A stretch of DNA of 64,000 nucleotides from Trichaptum fuscoviolaceum (GCA_910574455.1 CAJSYZ010000002.1:5853671-5917670); one strand, 5' to 3'; positions 32,845 through 44,064 are shown, counted from the stretch's first letter. Numbers and translations: made by a program. Notes: a model not told the origin generated them from the sequence alone.

Positions 32845-33785
32845 AGTCCCTTACTCCTGCGCTCCCGGCGCACCCTGTCAATCTCCATTGCGTTGGGATC
32901 CTTCGTCGAGCTTGCGCCCGCAGTCGGGATCGTACGCGGAGCTGAACTAGTGGTGCCGGGATTGCTTCGGGGCGTAGCCGCTGGCTTTGATACTGGTCCA
33001 TAGGCGTGTGCGAGCCTTAGCTTCTCGTCCGTCTCGGAAACCCAGTTGACGTAGGCATCGAATTTCATATCCTTCGCCTCTGTGCTGGCGATGTGCTGGC
33101 GAACCTGGTCTTTGAGTCCCTTCCGGAACATGTCGAGGTAGATGACATCCGTCGTTGCGTCCTTGGGCCACCCGGTGAGGGCTTGGAGGGCACGGAATTG
33201 CGACGCAAACTCGGCGACCGTTCCTGTCTGGCGTAGGCGCATCAGCTTGTCGGCTGCGGCTTTGTCTGCATCGATTTCCCCGTAAGAGGCGCGAAGGGCG
33301 GCGAACAGGGCCTCCAGGCTGGCGGCTTCTGGCGGTGTCGGGATGTCCTGGAGTCGATCTAGAATGGGTCGTGCCCAGTCTTGCGCCGGCCCCCGCAGTA
33401 GCATCAGAGCAAATGCGACCTTGCGGGTTTCGTCTAGTCCCGGATGTTGTCCGAACAGGTAGAGCTTAATCTGGTGAATCCAATTCTCCAGCTTGGCTCG
33501 TTCGCCTTCGAAGGTGTCGGGAAGCTTCATCTTGAGCCCGGCTCCGCCCCCAGACGGGGAGGCGGGCTGACTCGCGATTTGGGCTTCTAACGCCCGGTTG
33601 GCATGCTTGAGCTGGGCGACTGTGTTCTGGACCTGATTGTGTTCGTTGACTAGCTTGGAGTAGCGCTTTTCGAGGGTGTCGAGGCGATCAAGGATGGGCT
33701 GGAGTTTGTCTTCCTCCATCGAGGAGCTAGGGGACGGGAAAGCGAAGGTGTCTGCGAGTCCTCCCCATTCCTGGTGGGACGACAT
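32577..33785 (-). CDS. gag: Element A gag polyprotein
   Basis: 402 codons, intact. It starts MSSHQEWGGLADTF with a coiled-coil N-terminus (LDTLEKRYSKLVNEHNQVQN). The capsid-like retrotransposon gag domain includes FEGERAKLENWIHQIKLYLF and RQTGTVAEFASQFRALQ. A zinc knuckle (CYYCGEKDHLVSDC) lies at about residue 315-330. It forms the structural shell that packages element RNA. The protein is identical to the element B copy as far as I compared. Confidence 0.93.
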   Translation of the reverse strand: MSSHQEWGGLADTFAFPSPSSSMEEDKLQPILDRLDTLEKRYSKLVNEHNQVQNTVAQLKHANRALEAQIASQPASPSGGGAGLKMKLPDTFEGERAKLENWIHQIKLYLFGQHPGLDETRKVAFALMLLRGPAQDWARPILDRLQDIPTPPEAASLEALFAALRASYGEIDADKAAADKLMRLRQTGTVAEFASQFRALQALTGWPKDATTDVIYLDMFRKGLKDQVRQHIASTEAKDMKFDAYVNWVSETDEKLRLAHAYGPVSKPAATPRSNPGTTSSAPRTIPTAGASSTKDPNAMEIDRVRRERRSKGLCYYCGEKDHLVSDCPTRPPSRNLKATKSTSPSSPSPPALQSFEETLKRMAEQYVQNVQQSVLQNAFAAMTPAAKNVHNPEAPPPADFQ

Positions 33786-33874
33786 CGCGGGTCGGCGGTA
33801 CGGGTGCGGGGGTAGAAGTAAAGAGCGTGAGGGTGTCGAGTCCGAGCGGCGGTGAGCCAGGACTTTTGACCTAA

Positions 33875-34692
33875 TGTTACGACCGTCGGGAATTGTAGCG
33901 GGAAACAGTTTCGGGAAACTGGAATTCGCGACAAGAACCCGCGTTCGGGAATCTGGATTCGCGACTGGGAACGAGCGTGGGAATTCAGGCGGGAAACGCG
34001 CGGGATTCTATCCAGGCGCGTCGCGGGATTCTCAAGGCCAGCTAGGACTCTTCACTGCTTTGAACGTCAAGTAAGCGGATCCCTAAGGAAGCACTCCACA
34101 AGTAAGTATTGCGCAACTAACTACACAGGAGAAAAGAGAGAGATCGCACCTAAGGAAGCACTCCACAAGAGGTCAAAAGTGAGGTGCTCCTTACGATGCC
34201 TACAGCTATTTATCTACTTCGTAAAGACTGTATAGTTAATCTACGCTAAGTGTCCTTGCGCAATGCGCACCTATCTACTACAAACGATACATGCTACGAC
34301 CGCACTGCTAGGCATGTCTATCCCGTCTCTCCAGATGGCTACGGCCTGTCCGTGGACGTCAGCGTCCGGTCCGGGGCCGCGACTAGCCAGACTAGGTATG
34401 CCAGACTGTTGCAGGTCGTCACCTTGAGGTACTAACGGATTAATGAGCGTATGTTGATAAGTGAATGTACGTGTGCCGTGGCGGGTCGTCGTAAATGAAT
34501 GTGTGTATGCGTGCATGGTTGCCGGGACGGTGGTGCGGGATAAGTCACGTGAGCATGGGATCGTGCGATTCGGGAATGAGGTTTCGCGCGGGGAATCCAA
34601 TGGCGGGATTCTCCCCGCGGGTTTGTCTGCTCATGTCGGGATCCTTGGCGGGAAAGTGCGGGAAATGAGAAAAGGAGCCCGGGATCTCGACA
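33875..34692 (-). repeat. LTR of element A (5' LTR in element sense)
   Basis: 818 bp. Gag starts 90 bp into the internal region from here. Differences from the partner LTR (for example near 33991, 34115, 34182, 34227 and 34300) are single substitutions. Confidence 0.93.
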
Positions 34693-34697
34693 GATGC
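34693..34697. repeat. Target-site duplication of element A (right)
   Basis: GATGC, the exact repeat of 27981-27985. The Plavaka exon resumes at 34698 (ACAGCTCCC). Confidence 0.9.
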
Positions 34698-36694
34698 ACA
34701 GCTCCCCACAAGGACCTAGATAATCCGGAGTTTGCATCAAATCCTCGAACAAAAGAGCTACACGAACGATTGATAGAGCAGGTAAATGACAACAACTTAA
34801 CCAGAGCAACAATTCGCAAAGAGTATGGGTTCCACCAAGATATCGTGGTATGTGCTCCAAATTCTCCATTGGATGCGCTTCTAAGAACTATGTTTTCCCG
34901 TAGCCCTTCACCAATGACTTTCCGCGCGCAGATATATGCGATCTCATTTCTCCGGACCTATTGCACCAAATCATCAAAGGTGTTTTCAAGGATCATCTTG
35001 TCGAGTGGATATGCCAGAGCTTGACCACAACAGAGCTGGATATTGTGGATAAAAGGTGCCATTCTCAAACAATTTGTATAATATGAATACTATCGCTGAC
35101 CTCCGCGTAGAATCAGAGTCGCTGCTCCTTTTCCTGGACTACGTAGATTCCCCGAAGGCCGAGGCTTCAAGCAATGGACAGGCAATGATTCAAAGGCACT
35201 TATGAAAGTATGTGATTTTTCCTTCTTGTTCGAGGCGGTCGTTTGCTGATAGTAGTCGATGTAAACCGCTTAGGTGTATCTTCCGGCTATTGTGGGCATT
35301 GTGCAGGATGATATAATTCATGCATTGAGTGCATTTCTCGACTTCTGTTATCTTGTGCGTCGGTACACGATTACAGCCTCAACACTTGATCAGATCAAAG
35401 CCTCTCTGGATTGCTTTCATCAATATCGGCAAATATTCATAGCTATGGGTATCCGGGACAACTTCTCACTACCACGACAGCATGCCATGGTCCACTATCC
35501 TACAATGATTCCTCTGTTCGCTGCACCGAGTGGACTATGTTCATCGATCACAGAGAATAAGCACATTTACGCGGTCAAGGAAACATGGCGACGCTCAAAC
35601 AAAAATGATCCCTTGGGTCAGATGATCACAGCAAACCAACGACTCAGTAAACTTATTGCATCAAGGGCAGACTTCAAAAGGCGTGGAATGCTGGATGATA
35701 CGTTAGCCGAGGCTTCGTGGAGAGCTTTGCGAGATGTTTTGCGCAAGAATATGTTGTCAGAGTCAGAGTCGGATGACGCTGAGAGGGACCCTGATGCCAG
35801 TGGGGGAGAGCAGATGCAACAACGTGACGTATTAGTAGTAGGTGAAGCTGATGATACAGATGACTTCTTCGATGCCATTGTGGGTATTCAAGAGCTCAAC
35901 GAAATTGCAGATTTGGACGATTCCGAAAGTTTAATAGATGAGCCACAGCGTGGTGCGGTTCATGGCGTAGGAAATGCTGAACGCCAGCTCCGCTTGGGTG
36001 GCGGGAATGACCCTTTGAGCTTTACGTTAATGGCTTCGAAAAAACGTTAGTGAAACATCCTTTTGGTGCTGCAAATCCAACTTGTTTATTGTTATCCTTG
36101 CAGAGTCCAGTAAAGTGTACCCTAAACAGCTCGATGCTCTCGCGGCAATAGAAGGCTATCCAGAACTTCGACAACTCCGACAACTCATCAAGAAACACTT
36201 ATTCAACAAGTACGAAAGTTGTAACACCAACTCAAAGTGTTCTGCTACTACTAGTAGTAGCAGGCAAGCCAAATTAAACTACAACGGATTTGAACACTAT
36301 AAACTGGATATTAGCAATGACTTTTCAATTTTCCATTCAGCCACCGCGTTCTTTGCGTATCGTTGTGAATCGATCCCTATAGAACAAGCAATGAGGGAGG
36401 TGATCAGGTCCAGTCCCTCTTGGCGCGGAAAACCTCGACGAGATGCAGTTCTTGTCCGAGGTGGTTCCCGCAAACAGGGGTTCGCAGGAATGAGAGTTGC
36501 CAGGGTTATACTTTTTTTCTCATTCACCGTTAAAGTGGAACGTCAGGAATGCGCTCTCGTCCAGTTTTTCAAGCGTGTTGGAGAATCGCCCGACCCGAAA
36601 ACAAGAATGTGGATAGTTGAACCAGCATATGAGTTGGAGAGCTCTACCGCCTGTGTCGGACGCTGTCCCGGGGTGAATGACAGTGGCAGACATC
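34698..36694 (+). pseudogene. Plavaka transposase, middle segment
   Basis: This continues exon 5 (APHKDLDNPEFASNPRTKEL), then PFTNDFPRADICDLISPDLL with HQIIKGVFKDHLVEW, APFPGLRRFPEGRGFKQWTG with NDSKALMK, VYLPAIVG, FLDFCYLVRR, NFSLPRQHAMVHYPTMIPLF and SGLCSSITENKHIYAVKETW with RRS. These are the most conserved blocks of Plavaka transposases and include the acidic residues expected of the DDE-type core. After an acidic linker (near 35760-35950) and an intron ending 36104, a C-terminal domain begins. An in-exon run of ACTACTACTAGTAGTAG lies near 36246. Element B interrupts the segment after 36694. Confidence 0.82.
36690..36694. repeat. Target-site duplication of element B (left)
   Basis: ACATC precedes the LTR terminus TGTTACG at 36695 and is repeated at 43399-43403. 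Confidence 0.9.
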
Positions 36695-37511
36695 TGTTAC
36701 GACCGTCGGGAATTGTAGCGGGAAACAGTTTCGGGAAACTGGAATTCGCGACAAGAACCCGCGTTCGGGAATCTGGATTCGCGACTGGGAACGAGCGTGG
36801 GAATTCAGGCGAGAAACGCGCGGGATTCTATCCAGGCGCGTCGCGGGATTCTCAAGGCCAGCTAGGACTCTTCACTGCTTTGAACGTCAAGTAAGCGGAT
36901 CCCTAAGGAAGCACTCCACAAGTAAGTATTGCGCAATTAACTACACAGGAGAAAAGAGAGAGATCGCACCTAAGGAAGCACTCCACAAGAGGTCAAAAGT
37001 GGGGTGCTCCTTACGATGCCACAGCTATTTATCTACTTCGTAAAAACTGTATAGTTAATCTACGCTAAGTGTCCTTGCGCAATGCGCACCTATCTACTAC
37101 AAACGATACATGCTACGATCGCACTGCTAGGCATGTCTATCCCGTCTCTCCAGATGGCTACGGCCTGTCCGTGGACGTCAGCGTCCGGTCCGGGGCCGCG
37201 ACTAGCCAGACTAGGTATGCCAGGCTGTTGCAGGTCGTCACCTTGAGGTACTAACGGATTAATGAGCGTATGTTGATAAGTGAATGTATGTGTGCCGTGG
37301 CGGGTCGTCGTAAATGAGTGTGTGCATGCGTGCATGGTTGCCGGGACGGTGGTGCGGGATAAGTCACGTGAGCATGGGATCGTGCGATTCGGGAATGAGG
37401 TTTCGCGCGGGGAATCCAATGGCGGGATTCTCCCCGCGGGTTTGTCTGCTCATGTCGGGATCCTTGGCGGGAAAGTGCGGGAAATGAGAAAAGGAGCCCG
37501 GGATCTTGACA
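36695..37511 (-). repeat. LTR of element B (3' LTR in element sense)
   Basis: 817 bp. It has a one-base deletion near 37020 and a CTTGACA instead of CTCGACA end compared with the other three LTRs. Confidence 0.93.
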
Positions 37512-40500
37512 TTACCCCCCTCCAAAGGCGCAACTCCGGGGCGCCAAGCTTGAATCTTGCTCAGGTCACAGAGCTCGATAGCGTTGACTTCTCGAGGGGC
37601 GTCCGGGTGTTTTCGATAGAAACTACGAATTTTAGCCTTTGCATTACCCATATCCTTTGCGGGAATCCATGTATCTTCCGCGCTCGAATATCCCTTCCAT
37701 CGTACCAAATATTCAAACCTCCGTCTAAACCGTCTAGCATCCAGTACCTCTTCCACCTCGTACTCCAGATCTCCTTCTACTTCGACTGGGGGCGGCGGGG
37801 GTTGCGTTCGACCGGGAATGTCGTCTTCGTGGTATGGCGAGAGCAGCGATACGTGAAATACGGGATGAATCTTCAGCGACGCGGGGAGTTCGAGTTCGTA
37901 GGTGAGGTCACTTAGCTTTGCCTTCACTTTATACGGCCCTAGTCGTTTCGGTAATAATTTGCGCGCTCCTGGTCGCCGAACGTTTGTCGCCTCAAGCCAT
38001 ACTTTATCCCCGACTGCGTACTGCGGGGCCTCGTTCCTGGCCTGATCGTAGTGCTGCTTCATGCGCTCTGCCGCAACCTCCAAAGCCGCTCTTGCCTCTT
38101 CCTGTGCCTGCTGAAGCTCCTGTAGTCGTGCGTCCGCGGCGGGGACCGTGGACAGGCCGTCGCTCGGGGCAATCGTGAATTCGGGATTGTAGCCGTAGAC
38201 AAGCGCGAACGGGGATTGTCGTGTTGCCGCGTGCGCTTTCGTGTTGTGCGCGAATTCTGCCATTGGGAGTAATCCGGCCCAGTTTTCTTGTCGTGTATCT
38301 ATGAAAGCCCGTAAATATTGTTCCAGCTCTTGGTTTACCCTTTCGGTTTGCCCATCCGTCTGCGGGTGATACGCAGTCGACGTGGTACCCTTGATACCGA
38401 GTCGGGAAAAAAGGGCTTTCATGAACTGCGCGACAAACTGTGGTCCTCGGTCAGATATGATCTGGCGGGGGGTTCCGTGCAGCTTCCAGACGTGCTGCAG
38501 GAATAGTTCCGCAGTTTCCGGTGCATCAATGTCAGACGTGGTCGGGATAAAATGCGCTTGCTTGGTGAGACGGTCGACCACCACGAAAATTGCGTCGTAA
38601 TCCTCAGATCGGGGGAGCTGGGTGATGAAATCGCACGAAATCGCCTGCCAGGGGCCCTGCGGGATTTCGTTCGGTTGCAGGAGTCCTACCGGGCGTTGGG
38701 ATCGGTTCTTCGTGCGTGCGCAGGTATCGCATCCCGAAACGTATCGTTCTACGAAGTTAGACATCCCGGGCCACCAGTAGTTGCGGCTTACCATCTCAAA
38801 CGTTTTCCAACGTCCAGGATGTCCGGCAGGGAGACTGTCGTGGTAAGTCTTCACCACATCCCGGCGAATGGTCTCGTCTTTCGGGACGTAAACCTTACCC
38901 TGGTACAGGATGAGGCCTTCCTCGGTGCTCCAGTCCTCAAGTTCCTTGGTCAGGACTCGAGGCGCCTTGGACTTGACCAACTCGATTGCGTCCACCAGTT
39001 CGTCTTCATACTGATCTGACTTACGAATGCGTCGTAGGAGGGCCTGATCCCCGTGTACCTGTGTCATTCCCCGACGAATTGCCTTTAGTCGAAACATTTC
39101 GGGGGTCAAGAGGGTCCATCCCGCGTTGTCTTCGCCTTCGGGTTGAAGATCGACGCGTCGTGACATGGCGTCGGGTTTGCCCCCGAGTCGCCCTGGGCGA
39201 TGGCGAATCGTAAAGTCGAAGCGAGTGAGGAACAGACTCCACCGGGCTTGGCGTCGCGTCAGCGTTCGGGATTCAGAGAAATATAGCAGATTCTTGTGGT
39301 CAGACACGATATCGAGTTTATGACTCGCACCTTCGAGATAATGTCGCCACTCGTCAAGAGCTCTAATAATTGCGAGTAGCTCCTTGTCATAAATCTCGTA
39401 GTTGCGTTCCGCATCGTTGAGGGATTTCGAGAAAAAGGCGACCGGATGTATCAGCCCGTCGTCGCCTTCCTGGGACAAGACCGCGCCGGTCGCGAAATCA
39501 GAGGCGTCGCATTCCACGATGAATTGTCGCGACATGTCTGGCATCATCAGGACGGGGGCGGTCGTGAACATGCGCTTGAGATAGTCGAAAGCGAACTGCT
39601 GGTTTTCTGTCCAGGCCCAGCGAACGTCCTTCTTCAGCAGCGTCGTGAGCGGTTTGACGATGTGCGAGAAATCCCGAATGAAGCGTCGATAGAAATTCGC
39701 GAACCCGAGGAAGGCTTGAATGTCTTTCACCTTTTTCGGGGTAGGCCAGTCGAGGACCGCCTGTACCTTGGCGGGATCCATCGCCACCTTTCCCTGCGAA
39801 ATAATCATCCCGAGATACTCGACGGAAGTCTGTTTGAATTTGCACTTTTCGGGTTTGCAGAACAAGTCGTTTTCGCATAGCCGTTTAAGGACTTCCCGTA
39901 CGTGTTCATCGTGCTGCGATTCATCTTCGGAAAAGATTAGCAAGTCGTCAAGATAGATGATCACGTATACTCCAATGAGGTCTTTGAAGATATCGTTCAT
40001 CATGTGCTGGAAGGTCGCTGGGGCATTCGTGAGCCCGAATGTCATCACCGTTGGTTCGAAATGTCCGGCCTGAGTCCGAAATGCAGCCTTCCACTCGTCG
40101 CCTTGCTTCAGTCGCACATTGTGGTACCCCATCGTAAATCTAGAGTCGTGAAAACCTTCGCCTTTTGCAGCGCGTCTACGAGTTCCATCGTGAGGGGAAG
40201 CGGGTATCGATTCTTGACCGTGATGTCGTTCAGTCGTCGGTAATCGACTACCATGCGCAGGGTTCCATCCTTTTTCTTGATAAAGAAGACGGGAGCCGCT
40301 GCAGGGGATTTCGAAGGTCGTATGTACCCCTTGCGCAGGTTTTCGTCAACGAATTCGCGAAGGGCATCGCGTTCGGCTGGGGCCAAGGGATAGATTTTGC
40401 TGTACGGGGGAACCTTCCCGGGTTCTAAATCTATGGCGTGGTCATACGGCTTGCGCAGTGGAAGCCTTTCGGATTCAACTTTCGAGAAAACGTCGGCAAA

Positions 40501-41550
40501 CTCACGGAATTCGGGGGGAACTAGTTCTTCGAAGGTTTTCTCGCCTTCCTTCACCGCAGACTTCTCAGCGATGGCCTGGGAGTGGGTGTACGAGGCGGCA
40601 ATTTTGTACGCGAAATGGTCGTCCGTCGTGACGAAGTAGGATTCGGCGTCGTGGTACTGGTCCCAATATTTTTCTGAGTACCGAAATCCCGGTGGGACAG
40701 CTTCCCATTCGGCCTGGGTCCTGTCGGGCCCCCAGGGGGTCTCGACTTCTTCTGCTATGGCGAGGCGGGGAAGCGGGACCAGGCGTTGCTGGTTGTCACA
40801 CTGGGGCGGGCAGCGGTTGAGATCGACCACATCGTTGGTCCAGTCAATGGTTGGGTTATGGTGCCGCAACCAGTCGATCCCCATGATAATATCGTCGTCG
40901 CCAATATCCGCGACGGCCATGGTCAACTGTTCTAAGTGTCCCTTCATCTCGACGTTGAGGACTACTTCCTTGGTGATGCGTCCAATCGCGTTCGGGGAAT
41001 TGTCTGCGTTTCGCAAAAGTATCGGGATTACCAAGTCCCGGGTCTGGAGTCCGTGTCGCGAAACGTAGCGGGAATTTATGAAAGTTCCCGACGCACCGCT
41101 GTCTAACATTACTGTGGCTAAGGCATCCGTCTTTCCGTCGCTAACCTGTACCGGGAACTTCAAATGTCGTCGAAGACGACGGTCTATTGTAGAGATGGTT
41201 AAATACAAGGGACCATTATTAAGAGAGTTCTTCGGCCACAAGGGCGGTTGGGTCGTATAGGGCGCGACTGAGCAATACGACCCTACTGAAAATCCGCTGG
41301 GGGCGGGGCTTCGGGATTGTGAACGTTCTTGGCGGCGGGCGTCATGGCGGCGAATGCGTTCTGTAGCACGGACTGCTGCACATTCTGGACGTACTGTTCC
41401 GCCATACGTTTGAGCGTTTCTTCGAACGACTGGAGCGCGGGGGGCGATGGGCTCGACGGGGACGTGGATTTCGTCGCCTTTAGGTTTCGGGATGGCGGTC
41501 GCGTTGGGCAATCGCTCACCAAATGGTCTTTCTCTCCGCAGTAGTAGCAT
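37364..41550 (-). pseudogene. pol: Element B pol polyprotein, frameshifted
   Basis: Two open frames cover pol. 41550-40108 holds protease and the start of reverse transcriptase. 40132-37364 (922 codons) holds the rest of reverse transcriptase with YLDDLLIF, RNase H, integrase and chromodomain, and stops in the LTR at 37364. The two are separated by loss of one G between 40126 and 40127, in the reverse transcriptase region just after TLDLRWGYHN in the element A version. The position where element A is broken is intact here. Confidence 0.92.
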
Positions 41551-42491
41551 AGTCCCTTACTCCTGCGCTCCCGGCGCACCCTGTCAATCTCCATTGCGTT
41601 GGGATCCTTCGTCGAGCTTGCGCCCGCAGTCGGGATCGTACGCGGAGCTGAACTAGTGGTGCCGGGATTGCTTCGGGGCGTAGCCGCTGGCTTTGATACT
41701 GGTCCATAGGCGTGTGCGAGCCTTAGCTTCTCGTCCGTCTCGGAAACCCAGTTGACGTAGGCATCGAATTTCATATCCTTCGCCTCTGTGCTGGCGATGT
41801 GCTGGCGAACCTGGTCTTTGAGTCCCTTCCGGAACATGTCGAGGTAGATGACATCCGTCGTTGCGTCCTTGGGCCACCCGGTGAGGGCTTGGAGGGCACG
41901 GAATTGCGACGCAAACTCGGCGACCGTTCCTGTCTGGCGTAGGCGCATCAGCTTGTCGGCTGCGGCTTTGTCTGCATCGATTTCCCCGTAAGAGGCGCGA
42001 AGGGCGGCGAACAGGGCCTCCAGGCTGGCGGCTTCTGGCGGTGTCGGGATGTCCTGGAGTCGATCTAGAATGGGTCGTGCCCAGTCTTGCGCCGGCCCCC
42101 GCAGTAGCATCAGAGCAAATGCGACCTTGCGGGTTTCGTCTAGTCCCGGATGTTGTCCGAACAGGTAGAGCTTAATCTGGTGAATCCAATTCTCCAGCTT
42201 GGCTCGTTCGCCTTCGAAGGTGTCGGGAAGCTTCATCTTGAGCCCGGCTCCGCCCCCAGACGGGGAGGCGGGCTGACTCGCGATTTGGGCTTCTAACGCC
42301 CGGTTGGCATGCTTGAGCTGGGCGACTGTGTTCTGGACCTGATTGTGTTCGTTGACTAGCTTGGAGTAGCGCTTTTCGAGGGTGTCGAGGCGATCAAGGA
42401 TGGGCTGGAGTTTGTCTTCCTCCATCGAGGAGCTAGGGGACGGGAAAGCGAAGGTGTCTGCGAGTCCTCCCCATTCCTGGTGGGACGACAT
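41283..42491 (-). CDS. gag: Element B gag polyprotein
   Basis: 402 codons, intact, with the same coiled coil, gag core and CYYCGEKDHLVSDC zinc knuckle as element A. It lies 89 bp inside the 5' LTR boundary. Confidence 0.93.
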   Translation of the reverse strand: MSSHQEWGGLADTFAFPSPSSSMEEDKLQPILDRLDTLEKRYSKLVNEHNQVQNTVAQLKHANRALEAQIASQPASPSGGGAGLKMKLPDTFEGERAKLENWIHQIKLYLFGQHPGLDETRKVAFALMLLRGPAQDWARPILDRLQDIPTPPEAASLEALFAALRASYGEIDADKAAADKLMRLRQTGTVAEFASQFRALQALTGWPKDATTDVIYLDMFRKGLKDQVRQHIASTEAKDMKFDAYVNWVSETDEKLRLAHAYGPVSKPAATPRSNPGTTSSAPRTIPTAGASSTKDPNAMEIDRVRRERRSKGLCYYCGEKDHLVSDCPTRPPSRNLKATKSTSPSSPSPPALQSFEETLKRMAEQYVQNVQQSVLQNAFAAMTPAAKNVHNPEAPPPADFQ

Positions 42492-42580
42492 CGCGGGACG
42501 GCGGTACGGGTGCGGGGGTAGAAGTAAAGAGCGTGAGGGTGTCGAGTCCGAGCGGCGGTGAGCCAGGACTTTTGACCTAA

Positions 42581-43398
42581 TGTTACGACCGTCGGGAATT
42601 GTAGCGGGAAACAGTTTCGGGAAACTGGAATTCGCGACAAGAACCCGCGTTCGGGAATCTGGATTCGCGACTGGGAACGAGCGTGGGAATTCAGGCGAGA
42701 AACGCGCGGGATTCTATCCAGGCGCGTCGCGGGATTCTCAAGGCCAGCTAGGACTCTTCACTGCTTTGAACGTCAAGTAAGCGGATCCCTAAGGAAGCAC
42801 TCCACAAGTAAGTATTGCGCAATTAACTACACAGGAGAAAAGAGAGAGATCGCACCTAAGGAAGCACTCCACAAGAGGTCAAAAGTGGGGTGCTCCTTAC
42901 GATGCCTACAGCTATTTATCTACTTCGTAAAAACTGTATAGTTAATCTACGCTAAGTGTCCTTGCGCAATGCGCACCTATCTACTACAAACGATACATGC
43001 TACGATCCGCACTGCTAGGCATGTCTATCCCGTCTCTCCAGATGGCTACGGCCTGTCCGTGGACGTCAGCGTCCGGTCCGGGGCCGCGACTAGCAGACTA
43101 GGTATGCCAGGCTGTTGCAGGTCGTCACCTTGAGGTACTAACGGATTAATGAGCGTATGTTGATAAGTGAATGTACGTGTGCCGTGGCGGGTCGTCGTAA
43201 ATGAGTGTGTGCATGCGTGCATGGTTGCCGGGACGGTGGTGCGGGATAAGTCACGTGAGCATGGGATCGTGCGATTCGGGAATGAGGTTTCGCGCGGGGA
43301 ATCCAATGGCGGGATTCTCCCCGCGGGTTTGTCTGCTCATGTCGGGATCCTTGGCGGGAAAGTGCGGGAAATGAGAAAAGGAGCCCGGGATCTCGACA
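42581..43398 (-). repeat. LTR of element B (5' LTR in element sense)
   Basis: 818 bp. It differs from its partner at only a handful of positions, including single-base indels near 43007 and 43094. Confidence 0.93.
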
Positions 43399-43403
43399 AC
43401 ATC
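43399..43403. repeat. Target-site duplication of element B (right)
   Basis: ACATC, the exact repeat of 36690-36694. Confidence 0.9.
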
Positions 43404-43615
43404 ACTATCACCGTGACTGCAAGGCTCCGAAGCTGTCTGTGATAGATATAGGGGACATCTTTCGTTTAGCTCACCTCCTTGGGGTCCCGAAGGGTGACGA
43501 ATCTCCTCCGAAGTCATTGACACCTGAGGAATCCCTGGACTTTTACGATAGATTCTACGTTAACAGATTTGCTGACATGCACATGCACGAAACATTGTAC
43601 GAAACTAGACAATGA
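43404..43615 (+). pseudogene. Plavaka transposase, 3' segment
   Basis: Joined to 36694 this reads on in frame as YHRDCKAPKLSVIDIGDIFR, LAHLLGVPKG and finally LDFYDRFYVNRFADMHMHE, stopping at 43613-43615. The 'hydrophobic-D-I-xRxAHL-P ... FYVNxxxDxHxHE' ending is the standard Plavaka C-terminus, so the gene was full length before the insertions. Confidence 0.82.
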
Positions 43616-44064
43616 TTACTACTAACTTGAAGTAAAGCTTTTCAATTAGCATACACAACCTTGAATGTACTATATTGAAACTTACGAGTGAGGACTCGGA
43701 TATGGCAATGAAACAAAAGGATGTACTAGACGAAACAGACCTTAGTACTACGTATGTAACGTAGTACTACACTGGCATTGCAGCATTGGCTCTTAAAGAC
43801 TAGTAGTACCATGACACTGTTTTAACTTCAACTTCAAGTTATGGTGTTCTTGGCTTGCTTTCAAGTTGTACAGTATACTACTAGTGGTACACTGGCAATG
43901 ATATCATGGCAGTAGTATTTCATTCAGGTTGGTCAAGGCAATGTTATTATCAGCAAATCACAAAGCGACACAAGGAAAAACTGTAGACACTAGCATAGCG
44001 CAAAGATTACATGGGAACTCCAAGTCATAGCTTCACCTCCGAGTCCAGCTCTGCCCCGCAACAG
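43616..44064. other. Non-coding region downstream of Plavaka gene
   Basis: It contains 'actggcattgcag' and 'actggcaatgatatcatggcag' words and short ACTAGTAGTAC palindromes near 43795 and 43878. These resemble the spacer upstream of the transposase and are candidates for the right sub-terminal region of the element. No gene is seen. Confidence 0.4.

Larger units (their letters stand above)
27986..34692 (-). mobile_element. Ty3/gypsy chromovirus element A (complete, both LTRs)
   Basis: This 6,707 bp element reads on the minus strand. It has 818 bp LTRs at 33875-34692 (5' in element sense) and 27986-28803 (3'), ending TG...CA on the LTR strand, and GATGC target duplications. Gag is followed by a pol with protease, reverse transcriptase, RNase H, integrase and a chromodomain, the chromovirus order. 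A purine-rich tract (GGAGGGGGG on the minus strand, just right of 28803) abuts the 3' LTR as expected for plus-strand priming. The LTR pair differs at only about seven positions by eye, so the insertion is recent. One extra T in the run at 30468-30471 breaks pol. Confidence 0.95.
36695..43398 (-). mobile_element. Ty3/gypsy chromovirus element B (complete, both LTRs)
   Basis: This 6,704 bp element has the same family, domain order and orientation as element A, with LTRs at 42581-43398 and 36695-37511 and an ACATC target duplication different from that of A. Its LTRs share variants that element A lacks (for example in the 'gagtgtgtgcatgcg' and 'ccaggctgttg' regions), so it is a separate insertion rather than a local duplication. 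A one-base deletion after 40126 breaks pol at a different place from element A. Confidence 0.95.
26190..43615 (+). mobile_element. Plavaka (CACTA-like) DNA transposon gene with two nested retrotransposons
   Basis: This single transposase gene was split into three pieces (26190-27985, 34698-36694, 43404-43615) by two Ty3/gypsy insertions. Removing each insertion with one copy of its target duplication restores an uninterrupted frame of about 1,180 codons across about nine exons. The N-terminal C2H2 finger, the ILGSDKTTVSVGTGNNEYYP block, the central DFPRADICDLISPDLLHQII block and the C-terminal FYVNRFADMHMHE block match Plavaka-type transposases of basidiomycetes. Terminal repeats are not fixed; candidate CACTGGCA-rich sequences lie on both sides. 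Confidence 0.8.

Noticed and set aside
27986..43398. Long duplicated segment suggesting a tandem segmental duplication
   Set aside because: Distinct target duplications and element-specific variants shared within each LTR pair show two separate insertions.
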